Source of the DNA: Gammaproteobacteria bacterium | Lineage (GTDB): Bacteria; Pseudomonadota; Gammaproteobacteria; Porifericomitales; Porifericomitaceae | DNA length: 15,550 bases | Direction: 5' to 3' | Assembly: GCA_028817255.1 (NCBI GenBank) | Contig: JAPPQA010000045.1 | Span: forward strand, 1 to 15,550 | In this document: in pieces, positions 1-6,222 of the stretch | Position numbering within the stretch: the first letter of the stretch is position 1 | Layout of the letters: every line of letters starts with the position of its first letter | Notes under the pieces: model-generated | Database searches by the model: none | Seen by the model: the letters and a program-made list of their open reading frames with translations, nothing else | Told to the model about the DNA's origin: nothing | Made by a program: the position numbers and the translations under genes

Positions 1-28
1 AGCGCGAAGCGCGCGCTTGTTATGCTGG

Positions 29-48
29 ATTCCCGCCTGCGCGGGAAT
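29..48. repeat. dRS3-like inverted repeat
   Basis: The sequence ATTCCCGCCTGCGCGGGAAT has 8-bp perfect arms around a 4-base centre. It fits the ATTCCC-N8-GGGAAT pattern of the neisserial dRS3 element, and similar short repeats are scattered in many proteobacterial genomes. It lies downstream of the last gene of the aor operon. No T-run follows on either strand, so I read it as a dispersed repeat and not as an intrinsic terminator. The rest of 1-151 holds no gene I can support. Confidence 0.7.
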
Positions 49-134
49 GGCGAGGGGGGGCATGGGAATGGCGGAGTAAGCTTTAATCAGAATGTCCCTA
101 AAGGCATGTCCGCGGCAGGCGATGCGAAATGCCG

Positions 135-158
135 ACGATTTAACGAACGATTCAACGA
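135..158. repeat. 12-bp imperfect tandem duplication over a stop codon
   Basis: Two adjacent 12-bp units (135-146 and 147-158) match at 11 of 12 bases. The second unit contains the stop codon and last codons of the minus-strand MoaD-like gene. It may mark a local rearrangement that produced that gene's unusual C-terminus. Confidence 0.6.
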
Positions 159-406
159 ATTTTGGGCCAGACGGAGAGGGTGTCTCCTTCTTGCAAAAGG
201 GAACGGCCGCGCTCCGTCGGTTGCAGATAGACGCCGTTCAGCAGGACCATGTGCGCCAGCTGCTCGGGCACTTGAAAATCGTGGATCACTTGATCCGGGG
301 TCGCGTCGTCGGCCACCTCAAGTTGTGCGGTGCGATCCCCCCGCCGCGCCTCCGAAGGGAGATACGCGCCGAGGGTGGCGTACAGCTTCAGCCGAATGCG
401 CTTCAT
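152..406 (-). CDS. MoaD/ThiS-like small protein lacking C-terminal Gly-Gly
   Basis: This 84-residue protein has the size and layout of the ubiquitin-like MoaD/ThiS sulfur carriers. It starts with an N-terminal strand (MKRIRLKLYATLGAYLP), has a helix around VIHDF..PEQLAHMVLLNGVYL, and ends with LLQEGDTLSVWP, the usual strand before the tail. MoaD is thiocarboxylated on a C-terminal Gly-Gly and donates sulfur to build molybdopterin or tungstopterin. Here the protein ends WPKIR with no Gly-Gly, so classical sulfur transfer looks impossible unless the terminus is altered. It follows aorC by 123 bp on the same strand, and MoaD-like genes accompany aor genes elsewhere, so a role in AOR cofactor supply or assembly is likely but unproven. 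The Shine-Dalgarno before the ATG is poor. A 14-codon ORF ends in an ATGA overlap with this start. The fold assignment is fairly safe; the function is not. Confidence 0.8.
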   Translation of the reverse strand: MKRIRLKLYATLGAYLPSEARRGDRTAQLEVADDATPDQVIHDFQVPEQLAHMVLLNGVYLQPTERGRSLLQEGDTLSVWPKIR

Positions 407-449
407 GACCGCCGCACGCCGCCGCAGCGCGCCACGGCCCGGTTCATGG

Positions 450-476
450 ACTCCTGGGACTCCTGGGACGCTTGGG
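450..476. repeat. 9-bp tandem repeat between aorC and the MoaD-like gene
   Basis: The unit ACTCCTGGG occurs at 450-458 and 459-467, followed by a diverged copy at 468-476. It lies in the 123-bp gap after aorC. On the minus strand it gives two AGGAG runs just upstream of a small ORF (447-403). No other feature is seen in this gap. Confidence 0.6.
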
Positions 477-529
477 CCTCCCGGGCCCCCCGACCGGCAG
501 GACTAGAGTACCGCCGGCGGCTGCCCGGC

Positions 530-1798
530 TCATGACAGCAAAACCTCGGCGTTATGCCCGATCGCCTGCGTACGCGCGAGGTATGCCTCCATGATGCGGG
601 TCGGGTCCTTGAGCAGGTGATCTTTCCACTCGCCGAGGCGCAACCGGGTCTGCAACAGGCCGCGCAATACGCCCACGTGTTGCGTCCAGCCCAGGGCCTG
701 GGCGCCGACCAGGCGGTCGCCGTCGAATTGCAGGTTCAGATAGCGATAGCGCTCCGGGGCGCAAAGCCGGGCGCAGTCGCCGCCCTCTTTGCCCATCCAC
801 AGACCGAAGGAACTGGAGACCAGGCCCATGGTGTCGAGCACGTTCATGTTGACGCTGCCCTGGTGCGGCACCTGGCGACCGCACATGTTCATGGCCGCCA
901 GCCTGCCGTGGTCGGCGGCGGTGGGCTGGATCGCCTGCACGCTGTACTCGCCGGTGGAGAAGTCGCGCCCCTGGCAGACGTCGCCGGCGGCGTAAATCCC
1001 CTCGCAGCTGCTTTGCAAATACCGGTCCACCCGCACGCCCTGATCCGTCTCGATGCCGCTGCCCTCCAAAAAGCCGATGTTGGGGCGCACGCCCACGGCG
1101 CAGATCACCAAATCGGCGGGCAGCGTCTTGCCGTCCGACAACTGCACCGCCAACCCGGAATCGGCGCGCTCGATGGCCTTGGCCTCGGTGCCGGTCAGCA
1201 CCTGCACGCCCTTTTCCTCGCACCACCGCTTGAGCAGATCGCCGGCGGTATCGTCCAGCATCCGGGGCACCATGCGCTCTTCCCGCTCGACCACGGCGAT
1301 CTTGAGTTTGCGCCGCGCCAGCGCTTCCAGCAGGATGCAGCCGATAAAGCCCGCCCCCATCAGCACGACCCGCGAGCCGGGTTCGGTGCGCTCGATAATC
1401 TCCCGGCTGTCCCGCAAGGTCCAGCCGTTCAGCACGCCCGGCAAATCAATGCCCTCGATGGGCGGCTGCAAGGGCGTGGCGCCGGTGGCAATCAAAAGCC
1501 GGTCGAAGGCGAGTTCGCCGTTGCGCTCCAGATGGAGCCGCTTCCCGGCGGCGTCCACCCGGGTCACGCGATCGTTGACGACCTCGATGCCGTGATCCCC
1601 GTAGTGCCCTTTCTTATGCCGCAGGTGGGTGCCCTCCTCGCCGATCTTGCCGACCAGGTAGTACGGGAGGGCCATCCGCGAATAAGGAGGCTCCGGCTCG
1701 TCGCCGATGATAGTGACGGCGTTGCGCGCATCCATGCGCCGCAATGTCTCCGCGGCGATGACCCCGGCGGGACCGGCACCGATGACAATATGCCGCAT
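530..1798 (-). CDS. aorC: AOR FAD/NAD-dependent oxidoreductase subunit (AorC)
   Basis: This 422-residue flavoprotein of the pyridine nucleotide-disulfide oxidoreductase fold is the probable NAD+-reducing subunit of the tungsten aldehyde oxidoreductase. It begins MRHIVIGAGPAG, with the FAD dinucleotide fold GAGPAG at 7-12. A second Rossmann motif GAGFIG at 148-153 is followed by VVERE near 169-173, an acidic strand end that favours NAD over NADP. The second FAD motif IYAAGDV is at 268-274. The redox-active CxxxxC of disulfide reductases is absent from the N-terminal region, as in NADH/rubredoxin-type reductases. In Aromatoleum AorC passes electrons from AorA to NAD+. The start at 1798 is set by the GxGxxG motif, which needs a free N-terminus; the open frame continues another 136 codons upstream but only as a shadow of aorB. 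It lies 31 bp after the aorB stop, in the same operon. Confidence 0.93.
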   Translation of the reverse strand: MRHIVIGAGPAGVIAAETLRRMDARNAVTIIGDEPEPPYSRMALPYYLVGKIGEEGTHLRHKKGHYGDHGIEVVNDRVTRVDAAGKRLHLERNGELAFDRLLIATGATPLQPPIEGIDLPGVLNGWTLRDSREIIERTEPGSRVVLMGAGFIGCILLEALARRKLKIAVVEREERMVPRMLDDTAGDLLKRWCEEKGVQVLTGTEAKAIERADSGLAVQLSDGKTLPADLVICAVGVRPNIGFLEGSGIETDQGVRVDRYLQSSCEGIYAAGDVCQGRDFSTGEYSVQAIQPTAADHGRLAAMNMCGRQVPHQGSVNMNVLDTMGLVSSSFGLWMGKEGGDCARLCAPERYRYLNLQFDGDRLVGAQALGWTQHVGVLRGLLQTRLRLGEWKDHLLKDPTRIMEAYLARTQAIGHNAEVLLS

Positions 1799-1829
1799 CT
1801 CCGGAAGCCTCGACCCGGGCCAGGGCGGC

Positions 1830-3701
1830 CTAGGCGCCGAGCCCGCCGGGTTGCAGTCCCAGCCGGGAGCGGGTATCCGAGGTGGGGACGCCCTTCTCGT
1901 CCCAGCCGCGCACCTGGTAGTACTCCGGGAGCATATCGGCCAAACGGTTGACCTTGCCCTTGGCGGGGCCGGTGGCGGCGGCCTCCTTGACCAGCCGCTC
2001 GGGCAGGCGGTCTTCGCTGCCGTCAACGCCGGCGGCCAGGTTAAAGTCGCGCTCCAGATTCCAGATGCGCTCGCCGACCTCCAGCAACTTCTCCGCCGTC
2101 CAGTTGCCTTCGCAGGCGCCGTCCAGCTGCGGCGCGACATCTTCCATGGTCCAGGCGAAGGTGGCGAAGGCGCACAAGCCGGTGGAGTCCACCGCCGCGG
2201 CGGCATCCTGAAATGCCTTCGTCAGGGCGGCTTTGCCCTCCGTGGCCAACGGGTCGGTCTTCTCCGGGATGCCCATGATCTCCGAGGCGACGGTGTAGCC
2301 GCGCAGGTGGCAGGCGCCGCGGTTCGAGGTAGCGTATGCCAGGCCCATGCCCTGGATGCCGCGCGGGTCGTAGGCCGGGAATTCCTGGCCCTTCACCGTC
2401 ATGGACAACTCGGGGCGGCCGTACTTCTCGCACAGGCGCTTGGAGCCCAGGCCGATTTCCCGGCCGAAGCCCTCGCCCCGGGCGGCGAGCTCGGCCACCT
2501 TGCACATGGCCTCGGCGGAGCCGAAGCGGAGATCGATGCCGCCGGTCTCTTTCTTGGTGATCGCGCCCTCCTCGTACAATTCCATGGCCGCCGCGATGGT
2601 GGAGCCCAGGGAGATGGGGTCCATCCCGTCCTCGTTGCACAGGAAATTGGCGTAGGTCAGGGCCTCCAGGTCGTCAACGCCGGCCGCCGAACCCAGCGCC
2701 CAGGCCGACTCGTATTCCAGACCGCCGCCCGCGCCCCAATACTTGGGACTGTTCTTGACGGTGAAGTGGCCGTTGTCCATGCGCGAGATGCGCCCGCAGG
2801 CGATGGTGCAGCCGTAACAGGCGGCATTGGTGACCAGATTGGCCTTGCCGTCCGTCTTGCGCGGCTCGTGCATGGCCTCGCCGGAGATCTTGCCGGAGCC
2901 CTCGAACTGCACCTCCCGCATGTTGCGGGTGGGCATGGCGCCCACCTCGTTGATGATGTTCATCAACACCTGGGTGCCGTACTTGGGCAGGCCGGCGCCC
3001 GTGACCTCGTTGTCGGCCAGCACCTTCTTGCCGTCGTTCACCGCCTTCATGAAGGCCTTGGGGTCGCGCAGGTTGCGAATGCCGCGGGTGCCGCGCACGG
3101 CCACGGCCTTCAGATTCTTGGAGGCCATCACGGCGCCCACGCCGGAACGGCCCGCCGCCCGGTGCAGATCGTTGACGATCGAAGCATACAGGCAGCCTTT
3201 CTCCGCCGCCCGGCCCACCGCCGCGATACGCAGCAGCGGGTCCTGGTGGCGCTTGTGCAACCAGGCATCGGCCTCCCACACCGAAAGCCCCTGTATCTCG
3301 TCGGCGGGCAACAGCTCGGCGCGCTCGTTCTCCAGATAGAGATAGACCGGCTTGGGCGATTTGCCCTCGAAGATAATCATGTCCCAGCCCGCGTGCTTCA
3401 TCTCCGCCCCGATGAGTCCGCCGGAGTTGGAACAGGCGACGGTGCCGGTCAGCGGGCTCTTGGTCACAACCGAGTAACGGCTGCCGGTAGAGGCCATGGT
3501 GCCGGTCAGCGGACCGGTCACCATGAACAATTTGTTCTCGGGCCCCAGGGGGTCGCAGTTCGGGGACACTTCCTCGACCAGGTAGCGGGTCGCCAGGCCG
3601 CGCTGGCCGATATAATCCATGGCCCACTCCATGTTCAGGGGTTCGTTGCTAACCTTCCCTTTCGTCAGGTCAATCCGCAGTACGTTCTTCGTCCAAGCCA
3701 T
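1830..3701 (-). CDS. aorB: Tungsten-containing aldehyde oxidoreductase, large subunit (AorB)
   Basis: This 623-residue catalytic subunit of the AOR/AFOR family oxidises aldehydes to carboxylic acids at a tungsten bis-pyranopterin with one nearby [4Fe-4S] cluster. The N-terminal beta domain opens MAWTKNVLRIDLTKGKV. Cluster ligands are C295, C298 and C302 in CYGCTIAC, with the fourth Cys, C510, in DSTGLC (505-510). Family pterin and active-site segments are clear: GGGLEYESAWALG (325-337), NEDGMDPISLG (356-366) and DPRGIQGMGLAYATSNRGA (445-463). The length is normal for the family. A strong AGGAGG (3710-3715) sits 8 nt before the ATG. It lies 18 bp after aorA and 31 bp before aorC. Having both small subunits places it with the mesophilic Aromatoleum-type AOR and not the archaeal single-subunit enzymes. 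The physiological aldehyde cannot be told from sequence. Confidence 0.96.
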   Translation of the reverse strand: MAWTKNVLRIDLTKGKVSNEPLNMEWAMDYIGQRGLATRYLVEEVSPNCDPLGPENKLFMVTGPLTGTMASTGSRYSVVTKSPLTGTVACSNSGGLIGAEMKHAGWDMIIFEGKSPKPVYLYLENERAELLPADEIQGLSVWEADAWLHKRHQDPLLRIAAVGRAAEKGCLYASIVNDLHRAAGRSGVGAVMASKNLKAVAVRGTRGIRNLRDPKAFMKAVNDGKKVLADNEVTGAGLPKYGTQVLMNIINEVGAMPTRNMREVQFEGSGKISGEAMHEPRKTDGKANLVTNAACYGCTIACGRISRMDNGHFTVKNSPKYWGAGGGLEYESAWALGSAAGVDDLEALTYANFLCNEDGMDPISLGSTIAAAMELYEEGAITKKETGGIDLRFGSAEAMCKVAELAARGEGFGREIGLGSKRLCEKYGRPELSMTVKGQEFPAYDPRGIQGMGLAYATSNRGACHLRGYTVASEIMGIPEKTDPLATEGKAALTKAFQDAAAAVDSTGLCAFATFAWTMEDVAPQLDGACEGNWTAEKLLEVGERIWNLERDFNLAAGVDGSEDRLPERLVKEAAATGPAKGKVNRLADMLPEYYQVRGWDEKGVPTSDTRSRLGLQPGGLGA

Positions 3702-3719
3702 TTTCGACTCCTCCTGGCG

Positions 3720-4196
3720 TCAAGCGCCGTCGCTGCCGGAAAGTTCGCGGGCCGCATGAGAGCGCATCCGCTCCAGCCCGGTATGATCCGCATCCACATA
3801 GGTAATCGCCTGCGTCGGGCAGGCCTTGGCGCACTCCGGATCGCCGCCGCAGAGGTCGCACTTGTACACGACTTGCGTCTCCTGGCTATAGTTCACCGTC
3901 CCGAAGGGACAAGCGATGGTGCACACTTTGCAGCCCACGCAGACATCGTCCAGCACCTCCTTGGCGCCGGTCTCCTCGTTGATCACGATGGCCTCCACCG
4001 GGCAGGCGTGCATGCACCAGGCCTCGGCGCACTGGGTGCAGGTGTAGGGGACAAAACGTCCCTCCTGGTGAAAGGGGAAGATCTTGATCCGGGAAGCGGA
4101 AGGGTTGAAGGCCCCCTCCGCCTGGTAGGAACAAGCCATTTCGCACTGCAGACAGCCAGTGCACTTTTCCGGTTCTATTTGCAGAGACTTGAGCAT
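3720..4196 (-). CDS. aorA: AOR four-cluster ferredoxin subunit (AorA)
   Basis: This 158-residue polyferredoxin has 16 cysteines in four groups: C12/15/18/22, C53/56/61/65, C86/89/92/96 and C113/116/122/126, enough for four [4Fe-4S] clusters. The pattern is that of DmsB/HycB-like electron-transfer subunits and of AorA, which carries electrons between AorB and the FAD subunit AorC. In Aromatoleum, AorA protomers stack into an electron-conducting filament; whether this one does is unknown. I choose the ATG at 4196 because a perfect AAGGAGG (4203-4209) lies 6 nt upstream. The in-frame TTG at 4202 would abut the Shine-Dalgarno. It is the first gene of the operon, with a leader of roughly 110 nt back to the divergent promoter. 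It has no signal peptide, so it is cytoplasmic. Confidence 0.94.
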   Translation of the reverse strand: MLKSLQIEPEKCTGCLQCEMACSYQAEGAFNPSASRIKIFPFHQEGRFVPYTCTQCAEAWCMHACPVEAIVINEETGAKEVLDDVCVGCKVCTIACPFGTVNYSQETQVVYKCDLCGGDPECAKACPTQAITYVDADHTGLERMRSHAARELSGSDGA

Positions 4197-4202
4197 TTGC
4201 AA

Positions 4203-4209
4203 CCTCCTT
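4203..4209 (-). promoter_or_regulatory. Ribosome binding site of aorA
   Basis: AAGGAGG on the minus strand is complementary to the 16S rRNA tail and lies 6 nt before the ATG at 4196. It rules out the TTG at 4202 as start, because that codon directly touches the site. Confidence 0.85.
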
Positions 4210-4291
4210 GCGCCACGCTACCGTAACGCTACCAAACACTCTCGCAACCCTCCGCCCCCTCTTGCGGCATCCCGGGCGATACCGGCAGGCC

Positions 4292-4320
4292 TTACAACCG
4301 CCGATGGGGTGGATTATAAT
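4292..4320 (+). promoter_or_regulatory. Sigma70-like promoter of the PQQ/TonB gene run
   Basis: A -35-like TTACAA (4292-4297) lies 17 bp before a consensus -10 TATAAT (4315-4320). Transcription would begin near 4327, only about 7 nt before the ATG at 4334. That ATG has no Shine-Dalgarno, which suggests a very short or leaderless transcript. This is predicted from sequence only. Confidence 0.6.
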
Positions 4321-4327
4321 CCACCCC
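4306..4327. promoter_or_regulatory. Perfect 22-bp palindrome, probable shared operator
   Basis: The half-site GGGGTGGATTA is followed directly by its exact reverse complement, with no spacer. It lies between the divergent aorA and substrate-binding genes and contains the -10 hexamers of both predicted promoters. A dimeric regulator bound here would block or control both directions at once. No regulator gene is in the window, and I do not recognise the motif as a known family site. Confidence 0.7.
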
Positions 4328-4341
4328 GAACCCATGGTCAA
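4313..4341 (-). promoter_or_regulatory. Sigma70-like promoter of the aor operon
   Basis: On the minus strand TTGACC (4341-4336, five of six consensus bases) is 17 bp from TATAAT (4318-4313). The -35 box overlaps the start codon region of the divergent gene at 4334. The predicted start of transcription is near 4306, giving an aorA leader of about 110 nt. Confidence 0.7.
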
Positions 4342-5164
4342 CCGCTTTGCAATTGTCTTCGCCGCGCCCGTTATCGCCGCCCTGTTGCCGGCGTTGCCGG
4401 CCGCCAATGCCGCGCCCGCTACGGGCGAAACCCTGGTCCTGGCCTATGTCGGCGGCAAAGACGCAAGCGCCCACCTGGGGGCGCGCCAGGGCACGGCGGA
4501 GGCGAACCTGCAGGGGCGGTTCCTGGGCCACAGCTACCGGCTGGAGCACTACCGCGACGCCGCGGAGGCGGCCTCGGCAGCGCCGCTCGCCGTGTTGGCG
4601 GCAGTGGACCGGGAACAATTGCTGGCGCTGGCCGACGCCTTCCCCGGCGTCCCGGTATTCAACCTGTCGCTGGACGAAGACGCGTTGCGGGCGCAGTGCC
4701 GCGACAACCTGCTGCACGTGCCGCCCAGCCAGGGCATGAAGCGGGACGCCGCGCGGCAATGGCGGCGCGTCCATCCGGATACGGCAGGGGCAGCGGGCGC
4801 CGCCTGGCACCCCCGGTTCGTCAAGTTCGCCGCCCGCGACCTGAACAAGCGCTACGCCAAGAAATTCCAGCGCGAGATGGACGACGATGCCTGGGCCGGC
4901 TGGGCGGCGGCGAAGATCGTCTCCGAGGCGGTAGTGCAGGAGGGCCTCGATAAGCCGGCGGCCCTGTTGCGCAGGCTATGGGACGGATTCTTCTTCGACG
5001 GGCAGAAGGGCGCCGCGCTGAGCTTCCGCGCCACCGGCCAACTGCGCCAGCCCGTGCTGCTGGTACAGGACGGGGACGGCCAATTGCTGGGAGAGGCGCC
5101 GGTACGCGGCGCCGCCCGGCCTGGAGACCTGGACAGCCTGGGGCGCGCCGACTGCCCCAAGTAA
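4334..5164 (+). CDS. Shortened PQQ-ADH-associated substrate-binding-like periplasmic protein
   Basis: This 276-residue exported protein has a signal peptide (MVNRFAIVFAAPVIAALLPA...ANA, cut near 26). It resembles the ABC substrate-binding protein family found beside PQQ-dependent alcohol dehydrogenases (TIGR03863 type; relatives PedA2 and LutA). Matching regions are CRDNLLHVPPSQGM (122-135), AAWHPRF (157-162) and the C-terminal block SFRATGQLRQPVLLVQDGDG followed by DLDSLG. From memory of the family, which is usually well over 300 residues, about 90-100 residues that form much of the second lobe are missing between roughly 143 and 157. Ligand binding may therefore differ. Related proteins serve lanthanide- or PQQ-linked alcohol oxidation. 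The partner ATPase and permease are absent; a beta-propeller of the same gene neighbourhood follows. The start is set by the signal peptide, and no Shine-Dalgarno precedes it. Confidence 0.78.
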   Translation: MVNRFAIVFAAPVIAALLPALPAANAAPATGETLVLAYVGGKDASAHLGARQGTAEANLQGRFLGHSYRLEHYRDAAEAASAAPLAVLAAVDREQLLALADAFPGVPVFNLSLDEDALRAQCRDNLLHVPPSQGMKRDAARQWRRVHPDTAGAAGAAWHPRFVKFAARDLNKRYAKKFQREMDDDAWAGWAAAKIVSEAVVQEGLDKPAALLRRLWDGFFFDGQKGAALSFRATGQLRQPVLLVQDGDGQLLGEAPVRGAARPGDLDSLGRADCPK

Positions 5165-5232
5165 CGAACGCGCGCCGTTCCCCGCAAGATTTGCTTTTTG
5201 TCCCCCGCTTGATTCGACTGGAGGTAACAACC

Positions 5233-6180
5233 ATGCGCCAAACCTGCACCGCCTTCGCCCTGTGCATCCTGGGAACCGCCGCGGCGGCGGAACCGACGCA
5301 CCGCATATTCGTCACCAACGAGCGCGGCAATTCGATCAGCATAATTGACGCCCGTTCCCTGGAGGTGACAGACACCGTAGAGGTAGGGAAGCGCCCCCGG
5401 GGGATCGGATTTTCGCCGGACCGCAGCGAACTGTACGTAGCGATCAGCGAAGAGAACGCCATCGCCGTGCTGGACCCGAAAACCCTGGAAACCAAAAGGA
5501 AATTCGAGGCCGGCTCGGACCCGGAGACCTTCGCCGTGCATCCCGACAACCGTATCTACATCTCCAATGAGGACGACGCCAAGGCATCGGTTTACGACCC
5601 GACCACCGGGCAGCGCATCGCCGAGATCCCCGTCGGGCTGGAGCCGGAGGGCGTTGCGATCTCCCCCGACGGCAAACTGGTCATCGTTACCAGCGAGTCC
5701 AGCAACATGCTGCATGTGATCGGAGTGCCCGAACACCGCCCCATTGCCAACATCGTGGTCGGCGCGCGGCCCAGGGCGGCGACCTTCAGCCGCGACGGCA
5801 CCCTGGCCTACGCCAGTTCGGAGATCGGCGGCCAGGTCGTCAAGGTGGACATGCGGGAGCACAAGATCGTGGCCAGCTCCGCCCTGGGGAAAGAATCCAA
5901 GCCCAAGGACGTGCTGCTCAGCAAAGACGAAAGCCTGCTCTACGTCGCTGGCGGGCGGGCCAACCGAGTCTTCGTGCTGCGCGCCGACACCCTGGAGGTG
6001 CTGGAGAGCATCCCGGTAGGCAAGCGCACCTGGGGGCTGGCTATGTCGCGTGACGGCAGCCGGTTGTTCACCACCGACGGGGTAAGCGGCACCGTCTCGG
6101 TCATAGACACCGCCCGCAACGAGACAATCCGCACCATTCCCGTAGGCAAGTTCCCCTGGGGACTCGCCATTGACGACTGA
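5233..6180 (+). CDS. PQQ-dependent catabolism-associated YVTN beta-propeller
   Basis: This 315-residue periplasmic protein has a short signal peptide (to about A19). Seven repeats of about 42 residues begin near 24, 66, 107, 149, 191, 235 and 277 (RIFVTN, ELYVAI, RIYISN, LVIVTS, LAYASS, LLYVAG, RLFTTD), each with a VG.RP.G.AFSPDG-type turn. This is the YVTN beta-propeller family that accompanies PQQ-dependent alcohol dehydrogenases (TIGR03866 type; PedA1-like). Its exact job is unknown; a role in metal, cofactor or dehydrogenase handling in the periplasm is possible. GGAGG at 5220-5224 lies 8 nt before the ATG. It follows the substrate-binding-like gene by 68 bp, and the DUF3450 gene starts 42 bp later, so all are probably one transcript. 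Confidence 0.88.
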   Translation: MRQTCTAFALCILGTAAAAEPTHRIFVTNERGNSISIIDARSLEVTDTVEVGKRPRGIGFSPDRSELYVAISEENAIAVLDPKTLETKRKFEAGSDPETFAVHPDNRIYISNEDDAKASVYDPTTGQRIAEIPVGLEPEGVAISPDGKLVIVTSESSNMLHVIGVPEHRPIANIVVGARPRAATFSRDGTLAYASSEIGGQVVKVDMREHKIVASSALGKESKPKDVLLSKDESLLYVAGGRANRVFVLRADTLEVLESIPVGKRTWGLAMSRDGSRLFTTDGVSGTVSVIDTARNETIRTIPVGKFPWGLAIDD

Positions 6181-6209
6181 GTCCGCCGGGGCAGGCCGGG
6201 CGGGCGGAC
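6181..6209 (+). other. Possible hairpin between propeller and DUF3450 genes
   Basis: GTCCGCC (6181-6187) can pair with GGCGGAC (6203-6209) around a 15-nt loop, directly after the stop codon of the propeller gene. There is no T-run, so it is not a standard terminator. It could protect the upstream mRNA or weaken read-through into the TonB module. In such GC-rich DNA it may also be chance. Confidence 0.35.
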
Positions 6210-6222
6210 CGTCGGCGCCGTC

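Noticed and set aside
29..48. Intrinsic terminator for the aor operon
   Set aside because: The hairpin is good but no T-run follows it on the minus strand.
1799..2206. A 136-residue N-terminal extension of AorC
   Set aside because: It overlaps the coding region of aorB and has Pro/Arg/Ser-rich shadow composition; the FAD motif demands a start at 1798.
1707..4226. An 839-codon open frame on the plus strand opposite aorA and aorB
   Set aside because: It is antisense to clear AOR genes, has a skewed Ala/Gly/His/Val-rich composition and no family features; long antisense frames are common in GC-rich DNA.
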